A stretch of 64,000 bases of DNA. It comes from Batkoa obscura (taxonomy: Eukaryota; Entomophthoromycota; Entomophthoromycetes; Entomophthorales; Batkoaceae). The DNA lies in contig JASVEC010000005.1 of NCBI GenBank assembly GCA_030770535.1, positions 620,001-684,000 on the forward strand. Direction: 5' to 3'. The notes beneath the pieces are model-generated. The model saw nothing but the letters and a program-made list of their open reading frames with translations. It ran no database searches and was not told the DNA's origin. Below, piece by piece: positions 44,059 to 55,411 of the stretch; position 1 is the first letter of the stretch, and each line of letters opens with the position of its first letter. The position numbers and the translations under genes were made by a program.

Positions 44059-47000
44059 AAAAAATTGCTTAATTTTAAAAAAAATCAAATAATAGCTTAA
44101 TAATACATTACAATATAACTAGATTATAAATGACACTTTATTTTGTATATTGTTTTTTCAAACTGTGATCAGTTCCCCTCCTTCTTTATCTTTTGTTTAT
44201 GTAAGTAAACTTAACGATGATCTTTGGCTTTGTACATAATTTATAAAAGCTAAATAAAATTATAGGCTACCGTTTTAAACTAAAACTACTACACAATTAT
44301 ATAACCAAAAATATAACTAATGAAATTAAAAGTCAGGGATACATAGTTTGGGCAATTAATAAAAGTTTAATATCCATAAGTCAAATGGTGTTACATTTTA
44401 AGATTTATAAATAATTATTAAATCATTAATATTACCTGCTATCTATTAATTTCATCATTTAAATATTTTAAAATAAATCAATAGCCTGATTTTTGTATTA
44501 TAAAGCTATAACTCATGTAGTTTAATAAAGAAATGTTATCATTTTTCTCACCATTTTGGTATGGTTTATCTGTTTCTGTCTTTCAATAAACCACTGAAAG
44601 TCTAGGCTCATGTGTTTTGTTTATTCTAATATATGAAAATTATAATTTAAGTGAGAAAGCGAGGCTACTTATTATATCATTAAACGTAAGAATTACTGTA
44701 TGACTCAATATTCTATACTATTATTACTGGTATATACTAGCTTATATAACACATTTAATGTCACTAAAAAGCAACTCATATAAGTACACCCGCTTCCCGA
44801 AATCTTAATGTTAAATTCAAGTATTAAAATGACGCTATTATATAGAGCCTACTTATTGTTTCTAAATTATAACATAGAAATGATCCGATTTGTTGTTGTT
44901 TACATCAAATTTTAAATAAACACATATCATCAAAGTACAAAACGTTCTGCACTTTCAATATAAACTTTAAAATGACAACACATTTTAAGAAGATCAATTA
45001 ATATATAATTTTTATAAAATAGTTTTAATTTTATATCATAGCTATTCTAAAAAAATTCTGTTTTTACTAAATAATAATAAAAATTTCTCACTTTTAGCCA
45101 AAAAATTAACGCGGCAAAAATGTTTGATAAAAGCCCTTGGTTTTATCATGTTATCTAAAAAAATAATTTATAATGGCTATTATGAACAAATGTACTTGAA
45201 AATGATTAATATAAATATATATTCATTTTAAAGCTTTCTTTTGCGCTCTTTAATTATATCGTAAAAGCTTTATTATAGTAACAAAGTATAAAAGTTGTTG
45301 ATTTAACAAAAAATTAAAAAATTCTTCATTGAGAAACTACTAAAAGATAATAAAACTAAAAAGCTCTTTCTTAGCTTCTAAATAGAGTTTATTTCTATTG
45401 GATAGAAAAAGCTCCTACTGTTGATTTTTTAAAATTTGAAGGCCAAACCCAAAGTATTTTATTAGTGAATACTAACGAAATTTTACTTTAATTCGGGCTA
45501 ATCATGACTTTACAGCTAATTTAAGAGAATTGCGGCCTAATTAGCTGTTCATTTGAGAGCAAATGCCTGACTAAAATTAAGTTAAAATCTAAGGGTCAGG
45601 CTTTAAAAAATTGCCCAAATAAACTATTTGTTTGTAAAAATTGCCACCAAACGGGTTACAATTCTTTTAATTAGCTATAGGGATTTTTAAAAATAACTAC
45701 CATAAAGTAAGGTATATCATTTCAAGAATTCGATTCTTTTGGCGATTTATTAATATAAACTTTGTAGAACGATATTGACATAGGTGGGAAATTCTTATTT
45801 ATCTCCCCCCTTTATTATTATACTTTACAATTGTAAGTATTAGCAACATAAAAAACATTAAGGATTTTGCTTACAAACCAACTGTTCTTTGTTCTCTTTG
45901 CCTTTTTTTGCTTAGAAATCATTAGGCTAAAGGTTGTAAACTAACGTTTTTGTATGCTTGTTTTTTGTATACGTCTATTTACTTAAATATACTAGTATAC
46001 TATTGAAATTAGAAGTGAATGTATGAGATGGTATAGTTTTAGGTATACTGTCAATAAGCGATATTAGATTTATACTACATAATAGAATAGGATAATTATT
46101 ATAAATCAATGCTCAACTAGATCAGGTGAGATCTTAATAGAAGGGTTAAGAACTGGGACCATTAATAGTTATTAGTTGACCTGTCAAGTTGCCCCAATTT
46201 CTTACCCCAAAATAATATTTGAAATTATGCCCATTTCTAAGCTATTTCTAAACTCAAATTAATTTTGGTCCTTAAAAGTTATCAGTTTTAATTTCAATTT
46301 CTGAGGTGAACAAGCAATAGCACAAAGTTTTAATATTTTATTTACATTATTTTGCTTGGAAATTTCTAGAAAAATAACGAGTTATACTTATTGAACTAGG
46401 TTTAGCTTTTTACTATAACAAATTCTTTAAAATATTGATCATTAGTATAAAAGTAGTAAATATGAAAATATACTAGCTTAAAATATATTAAAATATTAAC
46501 TATACACGCATATTTATTTCTAAATTTAGATTTTAAGTAAATAAAATTTAATTAATTGTCGTTGAATCTACTTGAAAATCTTGTTTTAAAAGTAATAAAA
46601 TAAACCAAATATTTAATAGTTAATTTTTAAATAATATAATTTATATTTATTTTCGATATAGTATTTGCTTTTATCATAAGCTCTTACTATAGAAATAATA
46701 ATAGTTTTGGGCAACTAATATTAATTTATAGCCAAAATACATTGTGATTTAAATTTTAATTTCTAACAAATCATTAAATCATAAATTAGAGAACTACCCT
46801 TTTTATTGGGTAAAGAAAGAAATTGAGACCTTTGGCAAATCATTTTGACGCTTTTATTACTCCAGAAAAAATCTCCTTAATCTCTCTATTCGCCATTTTT
46901 AAAACGATATTTTAATAACTTAATCAATATTTTATAAACTTTGTTATTTTTGCATTTCCTAATCAGGAGCTCATTATGATAAAACTTTTCCTATGAGCTG

Positions 47001-47304
47001 ATTTTAAAAAGCCAAGCATGAGATGGTTTGGCCAATTAAGTTCCTTTATTAGGCATAATATGCATTTTAATTGAATAAGGTTTCAAATCAATGTTAGCTC
47101 ATAATTTTCTCATGGTCATTACTTTCTAAACTGAAAGGGCGAATTTAAAAAAGTATATAAAGAGATTCTTCGGAACTAAATATTTTAATTATTTGAGCTG
47201 AATTTAATCAGTCGTATTTTTAGTATATTTTGAACATTTTCTGTTTGACCGAGTCAATTTCAAACTTCTATCTTCTCTCTAGTCTATTATAGCTACTATT
47301 TATT
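44059..47304. other. Long gene-free, MITE-free AT-rich region
   Basis: About 3.2 kb with no supported gene. TTGGGCAA/TTGCCCAA-type motifs recur (near 44351, 45617 and 46706). The last 150 bp before the next gene, with CTTCTATCTTCTCTCTAG, look like a promoter or leader. Confidence 0.4.
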
Positions 47305-48075
47305 ATGTTAAATTATCCATCCCAAGCCCAGTTATCGAAGCTAGTTCGTCCCTCATCAGAAAACGAAAAGAAGCATATATTTACTCATTACAGCGCTCCT
47401 TCTTCTCCAAGGCCTAATTACTATGAACAATTTGAAGAAACCTCAATTGAAGATGTCCTAAAAGCTAATGATTCTGTTTTTGATGAATTTATCAACCAAG
47501 ATACCTCAGTAACCCTTGCCAGAATAACTTATTTCTTTGATGATGGTCATTGTGGAGGATTCCTTTCAATTCCACATCTCGGAAGACATGGTTCAGCCAG
47601 CACTGCTGCAATTGCCAGAATACTCGAGCGTTGGTTAGTAGAAAAAACTTCTAACCCAGCTGATTCAACCACCATTATTCCGATTCTTGAAGAACCAATT
47701 GATCAAACTACTGCTTCAATTACTGAAAGAATTCAAGCAGAGGGTGCTGACTATATAGGAAATTTAGCCAAAGTTGCCATCCATGTCAACGCAGGGCATA
47801 TATTTACTTTACAACAGTGTTGTGAGGACGATGGTGTGTTGTGGGCTGCACAAAAATTCCAACAAGAATACCCACTTTTCCTTGATTTAACAATTCATAC
47901 TGTTCCTATCGGTTCAAAGCCAGCAAATCAACCTTTCTTTGATAAAACAAAAATACCTATTTCAACTCCTTCCAGTGATTCGGCCATCTCATATACTAAA
48001 GTTTCTTCAGATTCAGTTTCAAACCAAACCGAAGTTCTATTATATTTTAAAAAAGTACGCCTTACTGGTATATGA
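47305..48075 (+). CDS. Hypothetical protein, 256 aa
   Basis: I do not recognise this protein. It has no signal peptide and no membrane segment. The composition is well balanced, and codon choice is less AT-driven than its surroundings, which supports a real gene. The first 60 residues are polar with a PSSP/SAPSSPRP stretch. Residues 65-215 look globular, with DDGHCGGFLSIPHLGRHGSAS (about 86-106), a glycine-rich segment, and HVNAGHIFTLQQCCEDDGVLWAAQKFQ (about 164-190). The C-terminal 40 residues are Ser/Thr-rich. It is isolated: no neighbour within 2 kb. Single exon; start at the only plausible ATG after a pyrimidine-rich leader. It may be an orphan or lineage-specific gene. Confidence 0.72.
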   Translation: MLNYPSQAQLSKLVRPSSENEKKHIFTHYSAPSSPRPNYYEQFEETSIEDVLKANDSVFDEFINQDTSVTLARITYFFDDGHCGGFLSIPHLGRHGSASTAAIARILERWLVEKTSNPADSTTIIPILEEPIDQTTASITERIQAEGADYIGNLAKVAIHVNAGHIFTLQQCCEDDGVLWAAQKFQQEYPLFLDLTIHTVPIGSKPANQPFFDKTKIPISTPSSDSAISYTKVSSDSVSNQTEVLLYFKKVRLTGI

Positions 48076-50026
48076 TCTACTTATTGAACTTGTATTATAA
48101 ACTTAACCACTGCTAAATAAACCATTAATATTATACTTTTTATGAATTTGATGTAATTATGAAAAATATTCCTTATCTTTCAAAAAAACACAACCACGAA
48201 AATCTCACCAACTTTATGGTCCAATAAAACACTATTTAATGTTTTGGGCAGAAACTGTATTTAAGTGAGAGTTTTATAATTTCTTCCGATTTTAATATTA
48301 TAATGAGAATAAAAATTAATTTAGCCATATATTTATAATTGCTGGTAAATCTATACAATAATTTATAGAAAAAAATAATTTAATACTTGAAGTTAGCTAT
48401 TATTTGTGATACTTTAATAGACACTAATATTATATTAGTAAACTTCTATTTCAATCAATCTATCAATTTAAGTTCGAAATTAATCTCTACTTCAATCTAT
48501 TACAGATAGCCTAACCTTGGTGTGGATACTTTCAAGCAACCTTTTGGACTAAATTCGTGTATTTAGTTCAATTTGATTGGTAAATGAATATAAAGCAATT
48601 AAACTAAAGATAAAGATAACAGAACTGAAGGGAAAAAATTCCATCATTCTTCGTCAATTTAAATTTGATAACAAAAAAGTACTGTTTGATTAAAACTTGA
48701 TTTTAAAAGTATTAATTAATAACTAGATAAGCTGGGTATGTCATCGTTGGCTAATAAATAAAATGTGTTAGCTATTTCATCATGTTTTTCCAAGCCTCAC
48801 TTGAGATTGGGATTTAAGTTTGTTAAGATAAAGCCTAAATGAAATAGTATTAATATAGAAATGCCAATAGACTCATGTATATTTATAGTCATGATTTCAT
48901 TAAAAAGAGCATCTATTATAGTAGCTTAAGAAATTTATTTGGCTTTAATAAACAGATAAATCAAAGTTTGATTTTATTGTATAGGGATAAATGCAATAAT
49001 TTTTTTTAAATCTCAAAAGAATCGAATGATTCCCAAGTGTTTTATTGATGATTGTAAAATAAGCAATAAGCGAAAATAGTGGTTAGAAAATAGGAAAGGC
49101 TATAAATGAGAACTATTTAGGCTATGCAATAGTATAATTATAATAATTGTTCATTCAATTTATAAACTTAAATAAATACCTTACTGCAAAGGTTGTTGTT
49201 TTGCTAATAAAAACATAATTAGGAGTTTGTAACAAAAAAAAAGGATTAAAATTGTGACTGCTAGTTATGGGATTTAAAATTAAATCCTTTTATCTAATAC
49301 ACAAGAGAAACCATCAAACTCATTTATTTTCAGGTGGCTCCTATCTATCCTCTTCGATAATAGATAGGAGCCTTCTTCTTTTTATAAGCTGAGTTAGAAA
49401 CTAACTTGCAATAGGTTAGGCCTAGTTCAGCTGAAATAAAATTGTATAAAACTGTTAGATGGTTTTTAAAAAATAGTCGAACTGAAATTGCCCAAATGAA
49501 TTTTTGGGCAATTAAAAATCGAAGTTAATTTTGAAAAAAAAAGCTGAAAGTGAAAGTTCAAGGGATGTTACTCTCTGATTAAGGCGGGATTGGAATTGGA
49601 AATTACTTTTGGTCTTTTTTTATCTTGCTAATGAATTAATGGTATGGGAAATAATGAATACGCTATATAGGTTAAAGTTTTGGGAGTATAATTCCTTTTA
49701 AAAGGTGGGTGGGTTATTTATTGTAAGATAGCGGTTGTTTTATATATTATTTCATTGAGGAGTTGTTGAATGGAGTTATTATTTTGACTATAAAGCATTA
49801 CGTTTACATTATATAAAATACTAATAATAATTAAGCAATTCTCTAATACAATTTTTAAAATATTTTATGCAAGTTAAAACCTTTAAATTAAATACTTGGG
49901 AAAAAACTTCCTTTTAACAACTTTCTACATTTTAAATATACCAAAGCGACAGATTTGTCAAATTATTTAATTAATACTTAAAATGACAATTTATTGAATA
50001 ATAATAAAAATAAAAAAAGCGAAGAA
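48076..50026. other. Intergenic region with strong hairpins
   Basis: No gene is seen. It contains the 13-bp hairpin at 49336-49372 and a second perfect stem ATTGCCCAAA/TTTGGGCAAT near 49489-49514. Confidence 0.45.
49336..49372. other. Perfect 13-bp hairpin with 11-nt loop
   Basis: GGCTCCTATCTAT (49336-49348) pairs exactly with ATAGATAGGAGCC (49360-49372). It is notably GC-richer than the neighbourhood and followed by a T/C-rich tract. The loop is CCTCTTCGATA. Its function is unknown; it could be a structured RNA element or a chance relic of an inverted repeat. Confidence 0.6.
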
Positions 50027-51370
50027 TTAAATCTCTGAGGATTTAAGTACCTTGACGGCAATAGGGTTACTCTGCTTTAAAAGTTTAGTCACTTTTAAAG
50101 GAGAATAAAAACGAGTAGGAACATCATAATAAAGCTCCTTGAGTTTAGGTGCTTTGGAAGCAATAGCTGCAACAGTAGCAGAAAGTTGAAATACTTTAAG
50201 ATAGCTCCAATTTAACTTAGTGTTCAAGCTAGAGATAGAATCAGCCAATTCCTGCTGTGCTTTACAATGGCCCAATTGGACGTATTCACTACTTGGAAAG
50301 ATGGAATTTAATAATTGTAAAGTAGATGCATCAAAATTAACAACTCCAATACTCAACTTTTTGATCTTTTCAGTTTTATTGACTTCCATCAATACTTCTT
50401 GCGAAATTGAGCCCTCAATTTTTAATGTATGTAACTTTGGCAACTGAAAAATGAATTGATTTAAATGCTTGCCACTGGACGACCACATCATGCATTCGAA
50501 TGATTCTACATTACTTACACTCATTGTAAGATTTTCTGCGTCTTCATCATTGCGGACATAATCGAGCTGTACACTCTTTAAATTTAACCAAGGGTAAAGG
50601 AACCAAGATTGATTTTTAGTTTGATAAGAAACAAGTGTAAGGTTTACAAGATTAGGAAAACAATCAGGATGAAGATAAAATAATTTAGAATCAACGTCGA
50701 TATCTTTAGCCCAAGACTCTAAATGAAGGGAAGTAAGGTAGCGATTCTTATACTTTAATTTAAAATCATAGCTAATTGAATAAAGTTCATCATAAGATAA
50801 ATCAGAGCTAATAACGACATTTTTGGCTGGTGGAGTGATTAACTTACAGCGAAAATCTTTAAGCAATGGTAAAGAATAAAACACTTTTTCTGCAACACGA
50901 TAATCAATATAATTTAAATGAAGTACATTCAAATTTTGAAATCTTTTTAAATTAATCCAAGCAGAATGAATTGGACTAAATTGGCCTTTATCTAACAATG
51001 AAACTTTGATACTTTTCATACGTGGATAAAAGTTTGTAAAAAAGTCAACTATATCTGGATTAACATCAGTTTCTTCAAGCTGGAGGTGATTAAGATGAGG
51101 ACATGAATTAAAAATATTCATATGGTCAAATGATAAATTATCTAATTTGAGTAAAGCTAAATTTCTAGTATGGTTGCCATACTTGTTGGTTAACTCTTTG
51201 CGATAACGGTGGTTGTCTGAATACTTCAAAGTATGAAATATTCTTATATTTACAAGTTGATTAATGGATTTATTAGCTAGACGTATTTCTAATAAATCAG
51301 TTTCAGAGAGGTAGTTTAAGACCTCATCTACAAGCTCATAGGGTAGTTCGTTGAATTTAGATAGTTCCAT
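50027..51370 (-). CDS. F-box / leucine-rich repeat protein
   Basis: A 447-residue single-exon protein. Residues 6-45 are an F-box (FNELPYELVDEVLNYLSETDLLEIRLANKS), which binds Skp1 in SCF ubiquitin ligases. The rest has irregular leucine-rich repeats of about 25 residues, such as LALLKLDNLSF near 72, HLNHLQLEE near 92, LNVLHLNYI near 146, LVNLTLVSYQ near 241 and LHTLKIEG near 313. These would form the substrate-binding solenoid. The layout is that of many lineage-expanded F-box/LRR proteins in early-diverging fungi. No catalytic residues are expected. The substrate is unknown. Start chosen at the ATG directly before the F-box. Confidence 0.88.
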   Translation of the reverse strand: MELSKFNELPYELVDEVLNYLSETDLLEIRLANKSINQLVNIRIFHTLKYSDNHRYRKELTNKYGNHTRNLALLKLDNLSFDHMNIFNSCPHLNHLQLEETDVNPDIVDFFTNFYPRMKSIKVSLLDKGQFSPIHSAWINLKRFQNLNVLHLNYIDYRVAEKVFYSLPLLKDFRCKLITPPAKNVVISSDLSYDELYSISYDFKLKYKNRYLTSLHLESWAKDIDVDSKLFYLHPDCFPNLVNLTLVSYQTKNQSWFLYPWLNLKSVQLDYVRNDEDAENLTMSVSNVESFECMMWSSSGKHLNQFIFQLPKLHTLKIEGSISQEVLMEVNKTEKIKKLSIGVVNFDASTLQLLNSIFPSSEYVQLGHCKAQQELADSISSLNTKLNWSYLKVFQLSATVAAIASKAPKLKELYYDVPTRFYSPLKVTKLLKQSNPIAVKVLKSSEI

Positions 51371-52723
51371 TTATTCAATGAAGGAGAAAGTTAAGGACAC
51401 TTGGTTTGATGGTAGGTTGTAATAATACAAGTAAGCAGAAGTTTAACATCAAATTATTTTAAGAAAACAGTTTGTAATAGATTTAAGATAAGTTTAAAGC
51501 GTATTGATATATTGATATATTGATATATTTGCTTTATACTAATCTAATTAAAATTGAAAGGTGGAATTGAGTTCGAGATAGAGTCACTATTTTTTATAAA
51601 AATTAAAATAAAATTCCCACGCCTGTTCAAACTGAAAGTAGAAACGAAAAAATAATTCAACAAGGCAAAGAATGCTGCAATTTAAATAGTATTCAGTGTA
51701 AGGCTGAATTAAGTTTTCCTATTGCTACATGATTGGTTGATGTTGTTTAGAACCAAAAAGATTCAATTATTACTCACTTTACCACGCTTCAATTGGTTGA
51801 AATCAAAGAAGCTTAGAAGTTTTGGATGGGATGTTTCACAATAAAGAATATGATTTCAGCCAATTGAAGCCTGCTTAATTCTGGCTTTACAACCAGTGTG
51901 GGGAGACTGATATCGTCATCTGATTTACTGGTTTAAAAAGTTATAAGTGATATATGGGGTAAAAAAATTTATAGTTAAATAGAACGAGAAGCTTAATCGT
52001 ATTAAAATGGAGGAGCATGGTAGCTTGTTTATGGACTTTGCCTAGACTAAAAGTGTACAACGTAAGCTTTATTTTATAAATTTTCATTAGATTTTAAATC
52101 GTTTGATTTTTTTGAAAAATACTTAGTCAAAAACAATCAAGAATAATTATTCTAACTTGTTTTAAGGTCATATTTTAAAAATTAGCAGTCACATCTTATC
52201 CCCCCACATTCAAAAAAATGGAAGTTATAAACCAATAATGAATTGTTATATGTTCATAAAACTTCATTGATTGGTTTTTTTTATATCCCCCACACGCCTT
52301 TACCTTCTGTTTATAGCAATAAAAAAAGCTTGACATAATTATAATACTTGTTGAAATATCACTTGAAAGCGACTTTTGATATCCTTTACTTGATACTTTT
52401 TGTCCTTTTATAGATCAATTTCATAGTTCTTGTTAAAAAATGCTTGGATAACAAATACTAAATATCTGTTCGCTGAAATAGTATCTGATTAGACGAAAAT
52501 TTACAAAAATTTATGTGTAAATATAAATATACTACAACCGTTTACTTAAGTTTAGTAGTGCTTATTGTTGAATAGATCTTTTTGTGTTATGAATAGAATC
52601 TATTTTGTAAAATGTGACTACTTATTTTATTTTATTTTACTTTTGGTATGATTTGGAGTATTTGCTTTAAAACATTATATTTTTGAAAACATGATTCTTT
52701 TATTATTATTGAAACACTAGCCT
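51371..52723. other. Intergenic region upstream of F-box gene
   Basis: No gene is seen. An ATTGATATAT unit is repeated three times near 51509-51540. Confidence 0.4.
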
Positions 52724-52830
52724 TATATGAGAACGTTTTTTTTGGTTTCATCACTTTTTACATTTTTTAAGCATTATTTAAGCGGAAAGATTGTTAGTAA
52801 AATTCTTAAGTACAAAAATACATCCCCATA
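52724..52830 (+). mobile_element. MITE copy 15
   Basis: Full-length; left end drifted, right end ACATCCCCA. It lies about 75 bp outside the left arm of the foldback element. Confidence 0.85.
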
Positions 52831-52905
52831 TTTTATTTTAGATATCACCAGTATCGCTACTGAGTTACTTTTATTTAAAATTGATAGATTTCAAATCTTT
52901 AATTT

Positions 52906-54230
52906 AACATAAATCTCAATTAAGTGAAGATCATAATGAAGTGATGAGATATTTTTAATATTCTTGTATAAAATATAATAACTAAATAACAAGGGTGATT
53001 ATCAAAAAAAATTCCATTAATAAACAAAGCTACAGAGTAAGGCTATCCGATACGTATAATAATATATAATTTATAATATTTTTAAAAACTATATAATTAT
53101 TTTAAATCTGAAATATTTATTTTTTAAAATTCAAATTTCATAAAACCTTATCATTATAGCTCAATCATAACTAAATCTAATTGTGATTTTAATGGTAGTT
53201 AACAGTAAATATTTGAAATATGAGTGTCTTTTTTATTAAAAAGTAATACTTTTTATTCTTTTGTTTATGTTTGAAAACTATATTATATTAATTCACTAGC
53301 TAAAACTTAGCCAAATTTTTAGCTTAAACAAAATAATCAAACTGGTTTATAAGTTTAGTAATATAAAAACTTATATACAAGATTTTATAATATAAGAAAA
53401 GATATCAAATGGATAATAAAAATCATTAAAACAAATGTGAAATATTGGTTTATTTAGCTCTCAGATTGATTATAACAACAACAATCATTTAAGTTGTTAT
53501 ATTCTCAAGTTCAAACACAATCAATTCAGAGTCTCTTATTTTGATTTGCTACGAGAATTTCTAACTTCACATTGCAAACAATATTATCCTCTCCTTTTAA
53601 TATCCATACTTATTGGAGTATAAAAGAGATTCTTTAATATGATAACTCGAGGCTTTTTAACTGAATTACTCCCTGATATCGTACTATTAATAAAGCCACT
53701 AAGTCTTTCTGACAACTTCTTAGGTAGATTTTACAGTAGTATTGTCTATTCTATTTGTTTTACATAGTTCGTAACTTATTACGTGCTATTCTTACCCATT
53801 TAAGTCTATCTTAGTTATATAAACTAAGATTGTTCGACTCAAGACAAGTTAATCAACCAAGAACTGCTTTTAACTCCTACCACTAAGTACCAACTTTCAC
53901 AACATGAATAAAAATAATAATTCAACTATTGATGTATAATGTTATTATATTGGTTTACTTATTTTTAAAAAGCTGTGTAAGAAAATAAAAAAAGCGACAA
54001 AACTAAAACTAATCAAAAAAAGTTTCAGATTTAAAATAATTATATAGTTTTTAAAAATATTATAAATTGTATATTATTATACGTATCGGATAGCCTTACT
54101 CTGTAGCTTTGTTTATTAATGGAATTTTTTTTGATAATCACCCTTGTTATTTAGTTATTATATTTTATACAAGAATATTAAAAATATCTCATCACTTCAT
54201 TATGATCTTCACTTAATTGGGATTTATGTT
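52906..54230. mobile_element. Foldback element with ~207-bp inverted arms
   Basis: The left arm (52906-53112) and right arm (54024-54230) are near-perfect reverse complements, carrying for example CTTACTCTGTAGC and GATCTTCACTTAATT. The ~911-bp spacer contains a solo LTR (53436-53901), so the element was about 860 bp before that insertion. No gene and no clear target duplication are seen. It may be a non-autonomous element with long terminal inverted repeats. Confidence 0.75.
53436..53901 (+). mobile_element. Solo LTR, copy 3, inside foldback element
   Basis: A 466-bp relative of the LTRs at 9974 and 43234, with TG...CA ends, a TATAAAAGAG box and a downstream AATAAA. No internal region and no clear target duplication. 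Fossil. Confidence 0.7.
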
Positions 54231-54316
54231 AGTTTATTTATTAGTACAATAAATGCTAAAAAAATATAAGTGGATTTTTTCTTGCTAAGGAATCAAACTG
54301 AAAGAAAAAAGTATCA

Positions 54317-54420
54317 TATGGGGGTGTTTTTTTTGGTTTCATTATTTTTTCCATTTTTTAAGCGCTGTTTCAGTGGAAAGATTGTTAGTAAAATTAAACA
54401 AAAAAATACATCCCCGTATA
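54317..54420 (+). mobile_element. MITE copy 16
   Basis: Full-length with a small internal deletion. Left end TGGGGGTGT; right end ACATCCCCG. Confidence 0.88.
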
Positions 54421-54713
54421 TTTATTAAATAAAATGCCCAGCACAAAATAAGCTATGGAAATGCATTCAAATTATAGGGGAGCATTTTATTCTGTAAAAT
54501 TTATGATTCCGGATTAGAATTGTAACCTCTACTGAAACTTTCATAAAACCCCAGCATAAACCTATCTACTTGTGATTTATAAATGTAAAACAAAATTACC
54601 TTGAATCCTAATAAACAAAATGTAAGAAATACTTATACTATGATAATAAATGCATTTTTAATAACGCGTTAAACAGTAAATATTTATGGTTTCAATTCAA
54701 TACATAAGAAATT

Positions 54714-54786
54714 GCCTTCTTGGCTCAGTTGGCAGAGCGTCCGCCTAGTAAGCGGAAGGTCATTGGTTCGATTCCGATAGAAGGCA
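54714..54786 (+). tRNA. tRNA-Thr (AGT)
   Basis: A complete 73-nt cloverleaf without intron. The acceptor stem is GCCTTCT/AGAAGGC. The D arm is GCTC-AGTTGGCA-GAGC. The anticodon stem TCCGC/GCGGA encloses loop CTAGTAA with anticodon AGT. The T arm is ATTGG-TTCGATT-CCGAT, and the discriminator is A. The A34 would be edited to inosine to read ACT, ACC and ACA. Internal A and B boxes are intact. Confidence 0.97.
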
Positions 54787-54812
54787 TTTAAGGATATTTA
54801 TCTTTTATTTAG

Positions 54813-54914
54813 ACATGGGGGTGTCTTTGGTTTCATCACTTTTACATTTTTTAAGCACTCTTTGAGCGGGAAAATTGTTAGTAAAATTCTTTAAAAAAAA
54901 ATACATCCCCACAT
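54813..54914 (+). mobile_element. MITE copy 17, next to the tRNA gene
   Basis: Starts 27 bp after the tRNA-Thr gene. Ends TGGGGGTGT and ACATCCCCA, with a slightly shortened T tract at the left. Confidence 0.88.
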
Positions 54915-55411
54915 GCTACACATCAAATAGTGAAACGGTGAAATATTTTAATAAACAAGCGTAATTTTAAAGAATAGTCAATGTAAAGCGATCTAAGCAA
55001 GTAAGAAAGGCTAGACATCTACTTCCTGCCCGGTTTGGAGCAAGGAGTAATATAAGAATATAATGACTGAACCTTTTCATTGTAATATTAGGACATACAT
55101 TAGAGAGGGTGGCTCTACAGTTTCAAGATTGATATCCAAAAGACTAAAAGGCTTTGTATAAATCCAAACAGTGGAGATTTACACATTTTAAACACAAGAT
55201 AAAACTTTATTAAAATTTTAATGCAAATAGCATCACACATTATTTACCAAATAAAGTTATTCTAATTCTTTATTGTATGTTGTTGTGACAAATAATTGAT
55301 GTATTTTAATATTTTTAATTAATTAATAGCTATAGTATGTTTTGTTTCAATTTAATTTTATATTGCATTACATAGTAACTACTATAATAAATAATTTATT
55401 CTAAGTTTAAT
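54915..55411. other. 3' flank of UGT gene 1
   Basis: No gene is seen. A more GC-balanced patch near 55010-55130 is not recognised. Confidence 0.4.

Noticed and set aside
49489-49514. Hairpin ATTGCCCAAA/TTTGGGCAAT as a terminator
   Set aside because: Factor-independent terminators of this type are bacterial and no gene ends here. Kept only as a note on recurring TTGGGCAA motifs.
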